5,551 bases of DNA from Deltaproteobacteria bacterium (GCA_021414045.1 JAIOPF010000058.1:1-5551), one strand, 5' to 3'. Numbered from the stretch's first letter, positions 1 to 5,113 are shown. Made by a program: numbers and translations. Notes: generated from the sequence alone by a model not told the origin.

Positions 1-2
1 AC

Positions 3-254
3 CAGGTAACTCACCAAGAAATTCCTTACACCGTTGAACCGTACCAGGCCCAAGAAAACGGCTGGTATTTAAACCCCGACAACCAGGAACGAAAATGGCC
101 TCTAGGCCATGAGGTGATTGCCGTCATCCAGGATGGGGCCGATGGTCCCCAAGGCGTGAGGGGAAATATTCCTTTCAAGCAAATCTATGTCTTCTCTTTC
201 ACCGCAAACCTCGAAAGTCCCGTGATTCCGATCTTGGATCCGGCGACATATTAG
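3..254 (+). CDS. 3' end of an unrecognised gene (partial, 83 codons plus TAG)
   Basis: The frame starting at base 3 is open from the window edge to a TAG at 252-254; the other two forward frames hit stops within the first 40 bases. The visible 83 residues are mixed polar/aromatic, with a segment ENGWYLNPDNQERKWPLG followed by EVIAVIQDGADGPQGVRG and a beta-strand-like tail (QIYVFSFTANL) ending in PILDPATY. I do not recognise a family. The short GAD-GPQ-GVR run resembles collagen-type triplets, but three triplets are too few to call. The gene lies 51 bp upstream of the transglutaminase-like gene and in the same phase, so the two may be cotranscribed. The 5' end and any export signal are outside the window. 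Confidence 0.6.
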   Translation, partial: QVTHQEIPYTVEPYQAQENGWYLNPDNQERKWPLGHEVIAVIQDGADGPQGVRGNIPFKQIYVFSFTANLESPVIPILDPATY

Positions 255-305
255 GGGAAAGAAACCAGCACCCTTTCCTTAAAAAAATTAATTCAAAATA
301 AATTT
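255..305 (+). other. AT-rich linker between two in-phase reading frames
   Basis: This 51-bp spacer has no stop codon in the frame shared by its neighbours, so the TAG at 252-254 is the only interruption between base 3 and base 1148. Its codons would be strongly A/T-ending (TTA, AAA, AAA, TTA, ATT, CAA, AAT, AAA, TTT), unlike both flanking genes, which favours non-coding DNA. An AGGGGAAA at 253-260 looks like a ribosome binding site but no ATG, GTG or TTG follows at a usable distance. Confidence 0.4.
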
Positions 306-1148
306 ATGCCACTAATTCCCAATCTCCGCGCCCGTCGGCCGATGTTAATCCCGGTGACCCTCGAGGGATCTAGGCTCTCAGCCTCGGTAACGGAAAAAAG
401 CTTTGAGCCTACCAAACTCGGAACTCCCGCGCGCTATCAACTTGAAGCGGAGATCACGGCTCTGCCCGGAAGTCGGATCCTGTCTATCACCAGTCCTAGT
501 TCGAAGGTGACTCTCCAAGATGCCCCGGCCGCAATTCCTTCAATCAATATCCGGAAACTGTTGGTGACGGCAAAAGCCCCCGGGCTCTGCGACACGACGA
601 ATCCCCGAGAGCCGCTGTCTCTCGTGATCGATTATTCTATTCAGGGAAAAACCTTTCGAGAATCGCTGGATGTCGACTACCTCTGTTTATTGGGGGACCT
701 CATTCCCGAGGATTCCCGTTCCACCAATAAAAAGGCGGCCGATTTTATTGCGGGCCTCGCCAAAATATACCAAAAAGATCCGGTGATCCAGACCTTGTTA
801 CGTCGAGCCCAATTGTTTTCGCGAGGTTCGGCACTCGAGGAGCATCGCCGGGTGATGGAATGGGTGATACCTGAAATTATCGACGACCCGCATGATGGGG
901 CCCCGGGGTGGACGCCCGGATCCGCGTATGTCCTGTCTCCCAGCGAATCCTTGCGCTTCGGGGGTGATTGCGAGGATTGGTCGATTTTGATGGGGGCATT
1001 CTTGAGCGCAAGGGGCTTGAATACCGAGATTATCTACGTACCCGCCCATGTCTGGTTTCGAGCTGAAGGCGTCGAAATCGATTCTCGAAGGCCCGGTTTG
1101 CAAGCTCCTTCTTCCATTGGAGCGGAATTTTCTTGGATCCCGAAATAG
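306..1148 (+). CDS. Transglutaminase-like (papain-fold) protein
   Basis: The 280-residue product has a C-terminal transglutaminase-core-like domain. The signature GGDCEDWSILMGAFLSARGL places the nucleophile at Cys222, followed by PAHVW with His248 and an Asp at 259 (VEID), giving the Cys-His-Asp order of transglutaminase-like hydrolases and of BTLCP/LapG-type proteases. Residues 1-130 look beta-rich and have no recognised domain; 140-200 look helical. Such domains cut or crosslink peptide or amide bonds, but the substrate cannot be read from the sequence. Only 21 residues follow the Asp, so the domain ends early. The start is uncertain: ATG 306 has no Shine-Dalgarno, and the in-frame ATG at 342 is no better. 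No signal peptide is visible from either start. The next gene begins 29 bp downstream, suggesting an operon. Confidence 0.8.
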   Translation: MPLIPNLRARRPMLIPVTLEGSRLSASVTEKSFEPTKLGTPARYQLEAEITALPGSRILSITSPSSKVTLQDAPAAIPSINIRKLLVTAKAPGLCDTTNPREPLSLVIDYSIQGKTFRESLDVDYLCLLGDLIPEDSRSTNKKAADFIAGLAKIYQKDPVIQTLLRRAQLFSRGSALEEHRRVMEWVIPEIIDDPHDGAPGWTPGSAYVLSPSESLRFGGDCEDWSILMGAFLSARGLNTEIIYVPAHVWFRAEGVEIDSRRPGLQAPSSIGAEFSWIPK

Positions 1149-1164
1149 GACTGAAAATCAGAGT

Positions 1165-1169
1165 AGGAG
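1165..1169 (+). promoter_or_regulatory. Ribosome binding site deciding the SUMF1-domain gene start
   Basis: AGGAG sits 8 nt before ATG 1178 in the 29-bp gap after the transglutaminase-like stop codon. It favours this start over the upstream in-frame TTG at 1133 and gives a hydrophobic signal segment almost at the N-terminus. Confidence 0.65.
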
Positions 1170-1177
1170 ATGAATCC

Positions 1178-2227
1178 ATGATACCCCAAGTTTTACTGAC
1201 CGTCGGCGCCACGGCCTTGGCGTTTTTGTCTCAGGGCTGTAAGGACAAAAAGAATACCGCTCCTGACCAAGCGGCCGTGCCTCAACCGAATCCGCTCCAA
1301 TGTCCCGACGGCATGGCCTTGATTTCCAAATATCAAAACTCTCGGGTGGAAGAGCCGTTTTGCATCGACGTCACGGAGGTTACCCAAACGGCCTATGGCC
1401 GATTCGTCGTCCAGCAACCCGCTCCGCATTATTTACTGTTGGGGACGAGCTACGAAAGAAAAAAGACTTCCATTTTAGCCAAGGGAAATGATGCCGCGGC
1501 CCTCTTGACCAATCATCGACACTTGTTGGACGACAAGCAGTTCTCCCATTTGAAAATCGAGGGAGAATGCGAATTTTCATTGCTCCAAACGGAATGTCGA
1601 ACGGGACAAACGACGGTGGTGGATCAGGATGAAAGCGTCAATCAGCTGATGTTCCGTTACGGGGAGCTATTAGTTCACGGGGATGATGGGTTTTGCGACA
1701 TCATGATAAAGTCCGCTTGCACCCTCGTGATGCCCGATCTGGAAAAAAAATTCTTGGGACCCGATAAGCCGATTGTGGCGGTCACTTTCAACGAGGCTTG
1801 GACCTATTGCAATGCCAAAGGTGGGAGTCTTCCGACCGAAACGCAATGGAAGTTAATGGCGTATGACGATGCCACCCAAGAGATTATTCAAAACATGAAA
1901 CGGAATTCCCGCAATCGGGTGAAGGCAAGATCCAACGTCGATTCCAACGGGCTTACCGACGTTAGAACTTATCCGCCCAATAATTACGGTGTTTATGACG
2001 TGATCGGAAACGCCGCGGAGTGGACCTTGCGGAGAGCCAACTTCATCGATGCCGACACAGATTATTATGGGAGCGAGGTAAGGACTTTTGGCGGTAGTTG
2101 GAGAAGTCGTTTTGATTCCCCCAATCATGTTGATACCAGGGCTGAGGATGGCGAGGGTCGTTTGGAATGGGATCGTTACCCCGGCGTTGGATTTCGGTGC
2201 GTCGCTAAACCTCTAGCCGGAAAATGA
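1178..2227 (+). CDS. Putative lipoprotein with FGE-sulfatase (SUMF1-type) domain
   Basis: I place the start at ATG 1178 because AGGAG at 1165-1169 lies 8 nt upstream. A TTG at 1133 is in frame, with a GGAGCGG before it, but would overlap the previous gene. The 349-residue product opens with a hydrophobic stretch ending L-S-Q-G-Cys21, a slightly degenerate lipobox; the n-region (MIPQVLL) lacks Lys/Arg, which is unusual. A Pro-rich linker follows. The SUMF1 fold then runs to the end: CIDVTEVTQ (62-70), KPIVAVTFNEAWTYC (197-211), GGSLPTETQW (215-224), GNAAEW (277-282), FGGSW (304-308) and GVGFRCV near 337-342. Around FGGSW, where true formylglycine-generating enzymes carry their paired cysteines, there are none, so sulfatase activation is unlikely. 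The domain more probably binds or scaffolds. An insert at roughly 90-190 holds several cysteines, consistent with an exported disulfide-bonded protein. Confidence 0.85.
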   Translation: MIPQVLLTVGATALAFLSQGCKDKKNTAPDQAAVPQPNPLQCPDGMALISKYQNSRVEEPFCIDVTEVTQTAYGRFVVQQPAPHYLLLGTSYERKKTSILAKGNDAAALLTNHRHLLDDKQFSHLKIEGECEFSLLQTECRTGQTTVVDQDESVNQLMFRYGELLVHGDDGFCDIMIKSACTLVMPDLEKKFLGPDKPIVAVTFNEAWTYCNAKGGSLPTETQWKLMAYDDATQEIIQNMKRNSRNRVKARSNVDSNGLTDVRTYPPNNYGVYDVIGNAAEWTLRRANFIDADTDYYGSEVRTFGGSWRSRFDSPNHVDTRAEDGEGRLEWDRYPGVGFRCVAKPLAGK

Positions 2228-2243
2228 GTTAGTCAGGTCCAAT

Positions 2244-2266
2244 GCGATGATTTTTTGAATAATCGC
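2244..2266 (+). terminator. Weak hairpin after the SUMF1-domain gene
   Basis: GCGAT-g-ATT pairs with AAT-a-ATCGC around a 5-nt T-rich loop, giving eight pairs and one mismatch, starting 17 nt after the TGA. There is no T-run after the 3' arm (TTGGAG follows), so intrinsic termination is doubtful; it could instead stabilise the 3' end of the transcript. Confidence 0.25.
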
Positions 2267-2317
2267 TTGGAGTCTTGTCGTCACTGGGAAGTATCGGAAG
2301 TGAAAATAGCTGAGTTA

Positions 2318-2364
2318 ACGACCCGAAATAAGTCCGACAATAGTTTTTTGTTTTTTCGAGTCGT
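2318..2364. repeat. Long imperfect inverted repeat (10 pairs, one mismatch)
   Basis: ACGAC-c-CGAAA at 2318-2328 is complementary to TTTCG-a-GTCGT at 2354-2364, enclosing a 25-nt loop that contains most of the T-runs. It may be a terminator-like structure for the upstream operon or a protein-binding site. The 3' arm abuts the candidate -35 box at 2363-2368, so binding here could affect that promoter. Function is inference. Confidence 0.35.
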
Positions 2365-2392
2365 GACAATTTCAATTTATATTTTATGTAAT
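2363..2392 (+). promoter_or_regulatory. Candidate sigma70-type promoter in the AT-rich leader
   Basis: GTGACA at 2363-2368 (5 of 6 to TTGACA) and TGTAAT at 2387-2392 (5 of 6 to TATAAT) are separated by 18 bp of A/T-rich DNA. A start near 2400 would give the gene at 2655 a leader of about 250 nt containing the overlapping hairpins at 2466-2508. AT-rich DNA yields such matches by chance, so this is tentative. Confidence 0.35.
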
Positions 2393-2465
2393 TTTTGTAT
2401 TTTTTCAAAACCCAGCCCTGGTCTTATTTTCATTAAATCAAATAATTTCAATATGTTATTAGTGG

Positions 2466-2508
2466 CATGGGATTTGCTTTCTCATTCCCATGAATGAGCC
2501 TTCGCTCA
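2466..2508 (+). promoter_or_regulatory. Three overlapping, mutually exclusive stem-loops (attenuator-like)
   Basis: CATGGGA (2466-2472) pairs with TCCCATG (2486-2492). CTCATTC (2481-2487) pairs with GAATGAG (2492-2498) over a 4-nt loop. TGAGC (2495-2499) pairs with GCTCA (2504-2508) over loop CTTC. All three are perfect. The first and third can coexist, while the second excludes both, as in the 1:2, 2:3, 3:4 arrangement of attenuators. The ATG at 2490 lies within the switching segment. No T-run follows, so control of translation or RNA stability would be likelier than termination. Stem lengths of 5-7 bp can occur by chance. Confidence 0.35.
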
Positions 2509-2585
2509 AACATAAGGAGCAGGAGGATTACGATCAGGAGGCCTGCGTTAGTTTAACAATCGCCTGTAAATTCGGAAGCTCCTGA
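2490..2585 (+). CDS. Doubtful 31-residue ORF (possible leader peptide or small peptide)
   Basis: ATG 2490 opens a 31-codon frame ending at TGA 2583-2585. The first half is strongly charged (KHKEQEDYDQE, residues 7-17). The second half is short and hydrophobic, with two cysteines seven apart (Cys19 and Cys26, CVSLTIAC), ending KFGSS. A charged leader before a Cys/Ser/Thr-containing tail resembles peptide precursors or regulatory leader peptides, but no modifying enzyme or exporter is recognisable nearby. There is no good Shine-Dalgarno at the proper distance; the only G-rich stretch is GGGA at 2469-2472, too far upstream. The AG-rich DNA of 2513-2541 alone could produce the charged run. It lies 69 bp before the next gene's preferred start. 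Probably chance. Confidence 0.18.
   Translation: MNEPSLKHKEQEDYDQEACVSLTIACKFGSS
2515..2541 (+). repeat. Repeated AGGAG motifs in the leader
   Basis: AGGAG occurs at 2515-2519, and CAGGAGG at 2520-2526 and again at 2535-2541, the last two exactly 15 bp apart. They look like ribosome binding sites, but no start codon follows at a usable distance. AGGAGC at 2515-2520 is complementary to GCTCCT at 2578-2583, a possible long-range stem. The repeats might bind ribosomes without initiation or be coding DNA of the small ORF at 2490. Confidence 0.3.
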
Positions 2586-2654
2586 AATTCTTGACAGAAA
2601 AAAGTTTGCTTAACCCAGATGTTTGGGCGTTAGCAGTTTATGGAGGGATTAAAG

Positions 2655-2954
2655 ATGAGCATAGCGGTCGGTGCTTCTCAATCCACGTGGTTGGAAGAAT
2701 TTATGGCAAATGAACGTCTCTTGGCAGCGTCGGGTGCTTGGCATGGCACTGGGCAGGGATATTCGATTAATTATAAAGACGGTACGATTACTTCCTACAC
2801 GAATTTTCAGCCTGGCAAGACGTCCAAGATGACCGATAAACAAGCCAAAATCTATGGAGCGGGAGCCTATTACAAGGATACAACTCCGGGAACCGAGGTA
2901 AATTCTAACTCGGCAAAGGGGACTTTAAAGGCTGCATCGGAATTTAATATTTAA
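2655..2954 (+). CDS. Orphan hypothetical small protein (99 residues)
   Basis: I prefer ATG 2655 because TGGAGGG at 2640-2646 is well placed before it; ATG 2640 is in frame but would overlap that site. The 99-residue product matches no family I know. It has no signal peptide, membrane segment or cysteine. Residues 1-29 could form an amphipathic helix (SQSTWLEEFMANERLLAAS). From about 30 to 50 it is Gly/Tyr/Thr-rich and probably beta (GAWHGTGQGYSINYKDGTITSY). Residues 55-80 are Lys-rich (KTSKMTDKQAKIYGAGAYYKD), and the tail is Thr/Ser/Asn-rich, ending KAASEFNI. It is isolated: a long AT-rich leader lies upstream and 155 bp of non-coding DNA downstream, so it is likely its own transcription unit. 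A helix followed by a Gly-rich body could suit a secreted or assembled small protein, but that is speculation. Confidence 0.6.
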   Translation: MSIAVGASQSTWLEEFMANERLLAASGAWHGTGQGYSINYKDGTITSYTNFQPGKTSKMTDKQAKIYGAGAYYKDTTPGTEVNSNSAKGTLKAASEFNI

Positions 2955-2968
2955 GACCTCGGGTTCGA

Positions 2969-2994
2969 AATGGAAGTCCGCTAATAATTCCATT
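2969..2994 (+). terminator. Weak hairpin after the orphan gene
   Basis: AATGGAA at 2969-2975 pairs perfectly with TTCCATT at 2988-2994 across a 12-nt loop, starting 14 nt after the TAA. There is no T-run afterwards, so an intrinsic terminator is uncertain. Confidence 0.25.
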
Positions 2995-3033
2995 GTCCTC
3001 CTCCCAGGATGCCCTTATCATCTCTTTCTCTTT

Positions 3034-3046
3034 ATCGTGCCACGAT
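3034..3046. promoter_or_regulatory. Short dyad ATCGTG-C-CACGAT before the hydrolase gene
   Basis: Two perfect 6-bp arms flank a single central C, 64 bp before ATG 3110. The compact two-fold symmetry is typical of a dimeric regulator's operator and it lies in the gap where the hydrolase promoter would be. I find no clear -35/-10 pair beside it, and a 13-bp dyad can arise by chance. Confidence 0.3.
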
Positions 3047-3109
3047 GATTTCCGGGTAGGAAACGGGTGAGAGCGCCTCGCCCAACAAACGCAAAATGGG
3101 GAGGTCTTT

Positions 3110-4159
3110 ATGAGCGTCTTGCGCCGTCAGTCCATGATTCCGCCCGCGCTTTTCCTAGTCCTGTTTCTTGATCTCGTGGCCCCCTCCGTTTCCTCGGCCT
3201 GTACCCGCGTCCTCTGGAACGATTCGGGAATGCCCGTCTTGGTGGGACGGACCATGGACTGGCCGGAGAGCACCCAACCCAAAATCTGGGTTTTGCCTCG
3301 GGGGACGGCTCGGGATGGTGGCGCACCGGAGAATCCGGCTAAATGGACCTCCCGTTACGGCAGCCTCGTTACCTCGGTATATGATTTAGGCTCCGCGGAC
3401 GGGGTCAATGAAAAGGGACTCGCCGCTCACCTGCTGTTTTTGAAGGCCACGGATTTCGGCCCCCGAGACGCCGCCAAGCCCGGCGTATTGGCCGGAAAAT
3501 GGGCGCAATACGTCCTGGATAATTTTTCGACCGTGAATGAAGCCTTGGAAGGTCTCGGCAAGATCCAACCGGTGATGCAGGAACACGGCGGATTCAAGAG
3601 CACCGTCCATTTGGCCATCGAAGACGCCTCGGGCGATTCGGCCATTTTGGAATATATCAACGGCAAACTCGAGGTGCATCATGGCCGTCAATACACCGTG
3701 ATGACCAACGATCCTTCCTACGACCAGCAATTGGCCTACTTGAAGACCTTGGATTTTTCCCATCCTTCCTCGGACACGCCCTTGCCGGGCAACGTCAAGC
3801 CTACCGACCGCTTCGCCCGCGCGACTTATTTTCGACAGCTGCTGCGGCCCACCAGCGACCTACGCGTGGCTATCTCGGCGATCATGTCCATCGTCCGCAA
3901 CGTTTCGGTGCCCTTTGACGCACCCTACTTAAGCGACCCTCGCTTCGCGGTTTACAATACCGAGTACCGAACGGTCATCGACATGAATCCCATGGTCTAT
4001 TTTTGGGAATACAGCAAAAGCCCCAGCGTCTTGTGGGTGGAAGCGAAGAACGTGAATTTCGCCAAGGGGGCGCCGGTGAAATCGCTCGATCCCACGGCCT
4101 TGGATTTGAACGGCGAGGTCTCCGGCCGCTTTCAAACGGTCGCGAAGGCGCCATTTTAG
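3110..4159 (+). CDS. Secreted choloylglycine hydrolase / penicillin V acylase-family Ntn hydrolase
   Basis: The 349-residue product belongs to the linear amide C-N hydrolase family (bile salt hydrolases, penicillin V acylases, acylhomoserine lactone acylases). ATG 3110 follows GGGGAGG at 3098-3104. Residues 1-30 form a signal peptide ending VSSA; cleavage there exposes Cys31, the N-terminal nucleophile, as in periplasmic Gram-negative members. Other family catalytic positions are present: Arg47 and Asp50 in VGRTMDW (spacings +16 and +19 from Cys match the family), Asn100 in GVNEKGL, Asn200 in MTNDPSYDQQL, and Arg234 in PTDRFARATYF. It would cleave amide bonds of bile salts, N-acyl compounds or penicillin V in the periplasm; the substrate cannot be decided here, and a quorum-signal acylase is possible. 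Length is normal and nothing looks broken. It is followed after 82 bp by a small secreted-protein gene. Confidence 0.92.
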   Translation: MSVLRRQSMIPPALFLVLFLDLVAPSVSSACTRVLWNDSGMPVLVGRTMDWPESTQPKIWVLPRGTARDGGAPENPAKWTSRYGSLVTSVYDLGSADGVNEKGLAAHLLFLKATDFGPRDAAKPGVLAGKWAQYVLDNFSTVNEALEGLGKIQPVMQEHGGFKSTVHLAIEDASGDSAILEYINGKLEVHHGRQYTVMTNDPSYDQQLAYLKTLDFSHPSSDTPLPGNVKPTDRFARATYFRQLLRPTSDLRVAISAIMSIVRNVSVPFDAPYLSDPRFAVYNTEYRTVIDMNPMVYFWEYSKSPSVLWVEAKNVNFAKGAPVKSLDPTALDLNGEVSGRFQTVAKAPF

Positions 4160-4181
4160 CCGCGTGGAAAAATTTGCTTAA

Positions 4182-4194
4182 CGGACGGAGTCCG
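4182..4194 (+). terminator. Short GC hairpin after the hydrolase gene
   Basis: CGGAC-GGA-GTCCG forms a five-pair stem with a three-base loop 22 nt after the TAG. No T-run follows, so it is a weak or Rho-assisted terminator at best, or simply a chance hairpin in an operon spacer. Confidence 0.2.
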
Positions 4195-4241
4195 GGAGGA
4201 TAAACTGGCTCCACTGACTTTTTGAAAAATGAGGTGCTGCG

Positions 4242-4469
4242 ATGAGATCTTTCTTTTCGATTTTAGCCGCTTTGACCCTGGCCTTGGCCGCGACCTCCGC
4301 CGCCTTCGCGGATGACAACCTCGATCCCCCCGATACGCTGCAGCAGAATCAGGGCCCCGGCAACATGGACGCGACGACCAAGGCCTTGAAGAAGCGTCCG
4401 GCACCCACGCCTAGCCCGGTGCCGTTGCCCAAGGCGCCAGCGAGGCACCCTGCGTCCTCGGGGTATTGA
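4242..4469 (+). CDS. Small secreted proline-rich protein (75 residues)
   Basis: ATG 4242 is preceded by GAGGTG at 4231-4236. The first 23 residues are a classic Sec signal peptide: Met-Arg, a long Ala/Leu core, and a cut site after A-F-A (residues 21-23). The predicted mature part is about 52 residues. It begins DDNLDPPDT, is Gln/Asn/Gly-rich, then Lys-rich (KALKKRP), and becomes proline-rich (APTPSPVPLPKAP) up to the C-terminus SSGY. There are no cysteines and no known domain. Proline-rich extended tails often span the periplasm or bind envelope partners, but that is only an analogy. It lies between the Ntn hydrolase and the cysteine-cluster gene (37-bp gap downstream), perhaps cotranscribed with them. 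I do not recognise a family; its reality as a gene is supported by the signal peptide and ribosome site. Confidence 0.7.
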   Translation: MRSFFSILAALTLALAATSAAFADDNLDPPDTLQQNQGPGNMDATTKALKKRPAPTPSPVPLPKAPARHPASSGY

Positions 4470-4506
4470 TTCTTTCCTTCATTCCCGTTCCAGCTAGCGG
4501 AATCCA

Positions 4507-5094
4507 TTGGCGGCGCGCGGGATTGAGTCTATCCTTAAGCCCGTGGGTCCTCTGCGTTTCCTGAAAAAAATCCTGCTCTTCAACTTGTGGTGCGCCGTCT
4601 TCGTGCTGCAGATGACGATCTATTGGAGCGAAAGGCTTACCTGGAAATTGCTGCGCTACGAAAAGAAGACCCGGTTCGTGCGCCGAGGGTCTTGCCAACG
4701 CACGGGACTTTGCTGCCAGACTCTGGCCATAGAATTGCCCGCTTCTTGGGTGAAGCGGGGTTGGGTGGTCCGGTTTTTTCAAGGCTGGTACGGCAATATC
4801 CACAATTTTCAGCCGGCCGGGGATCCGCAAGGCAGGCTTCTTCCCTTCTCCTGCGGATACCTGAAGGACGGAAACCTTTGTTCCGTTTATCCCTATCGTC
4901 CGAAACTTTGCCGCGAGTACCCCTTCGTCACCTTGTTCGGCAGTATCGAGCTGCACCGAGGATGCGGCTTTTGGTTTGTGGAACGCTCGAAATTAGGGGG
5001 CTTTGGCGAGGTACTGGCGGGACAAGAGCATGAAGCCGAAAGACGTCAGTATCTATCTGAAAAAACTAAGATTATTCCTACCGAGGCCCCTTAG
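4507..5094 (+). CDS. YkgJ-type cysteine-cluster protein with N-terminal membrane segment
   Basis: The 195-residue product carries the CxxCxxCC/YkgJ signature, thought to bind zinc or an Fe-S cluster. Cys63 and Cys69-Cys70 lie in GSCQRTGLCC, Cys116 in FSCGYL, Cys125 in LCSVYPYRP, Cys135 in KLCREYP and Cys153 in RGCGFWF. The order C-x5-CC then C-x8-C-x9-C fits the family, including the typical YxxRPxxCRxYP block. Residues 22-40 are hydrophobic and aromatic (ILLFNLW through MTIYW), a probable membrane anchor followed by basic residues, so the cluster domain would face the cytoplasm if positive-inside holds. The start is uncertain: TTG 4507 has a weak GCGGA 5 nt upstream, an in-frame TAG at 4495-4497 limits extension, and GTG 4543 would keep the membrane segment. 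Its biochemical role is unknown in general. An inverted repeat covers its stop codon. Confidence 0.82.
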   Translation: MAARGIESILKPVGPLRFLKKILLFNLWCAVFVLQMTIYWSERLTWKLLRYEKKTRFVRRGSCQRTGLCCQTLAIELPASWVKRGWVVRFFQGWYGNIHNFQPAGDPQGRLLPFSCGYLKDGNLCSVYPYRPKLCREYPFVTLFGSIELHRGCGFWFVERSKLGGFGEVLAGQEHEAERRQYLSEKTKIIPTEAP

Positions 5095-5113
5095 AAAAGG
5101 ACGCACCTTTTCT
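5093..5113 (+). terminator. Perfect 8-bp inverted repeat overlapping the stop codon
   Basis: AGAAAAGG at 5093-5100 pairs exactly with CCTTTTCT at 5106-5113 around ACGCA. The stem begins inside the TAG of the cysteine-cluster gene. The 3' arm carries four Ts, but no T-run follows, so it is an imperfect intrinsic terminator candidate. It could also modulate the downstream lipoprotein gene, which begins 25 nt later. Confidence 0.4.

Larger units (their letters stand above)
2228..2489. other. Non-coding, AT-rich intergenic stretch
   Basis: After the SUMF1-domain gene no convincing coding frame appears until about 2490 (doubtful) or 2655 (good). From about 2335 to 2460 the DNA becomes very A/T-rich, with two six-T runs at 2343-2356. 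It contains two hairpins near the upstream stop, a candidate promoter around 2363-2392 and overlapping inverted repeats at 2466-2508, each listed separately. The composition shift relative to flanking genes may mark a regulatory leader or an old insertion boundary; no direct repeats or transposase remnants are visible. Confidence 0.5.

Noticed and set aside
147..180. Collagen-like Gly-x-y repeat in the first partial gene
   Set aside because: Only three consecutive triplets (GAD, GPQ, GVR), too few to distinguish from chance.
1178..2227. SUMF1/C-type-lectin-fold protein as target of a diversity-generating retroelement
   Set aside because: Such folds are known variable proteins, but there is no reverse transcriptase, template repeat or adenine-biased variable repeat in the window.
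1178..2227. Active formylglycine-generating enzyme
   Set aside because: The segment after FGGSW has no cysteines where catalytic FGEs carry their pair, and no sulfatase gene is nearby.
2255..2497. 80-codon frame from a TTG in the intergenic region
   Set aside because: It runs through the most AT-rich DNA (Phe/Ile/Asn/Ser runs), has no ribosome site and no recognisable motif; it looks like an accidental open frame.
2591..2620. TTGACA at 2591-2596 as a promoter -35 box
   Set aside because: A perfect -35, but no acceptable -10 hexamer at 15-19 bp spacing (CCCAGA, CCAGAT and similar); also does not fit sigma54 (no GG at the -24 position relative to TTGCT).
3386..3763. 125-codon minus-strand frame inside the hydrolase gene
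   Set aside because: Antisense shadow of a gene with intact catalytic motifs on the + strand.
4411..4956. 181-codon minus-strand frame
   Set aside because: It lies opposite the YkgJ-type gene, whose clustered cysteine motifs show which strand is coding; the minus-strand product has no recognisable domain.
4587..5033. 148-codon frame overlapping the cysteine-cluster gene
   Set aside because: Arg-rich out-of-frame translation without the family's cysteines; the other frame carries the full motif set.
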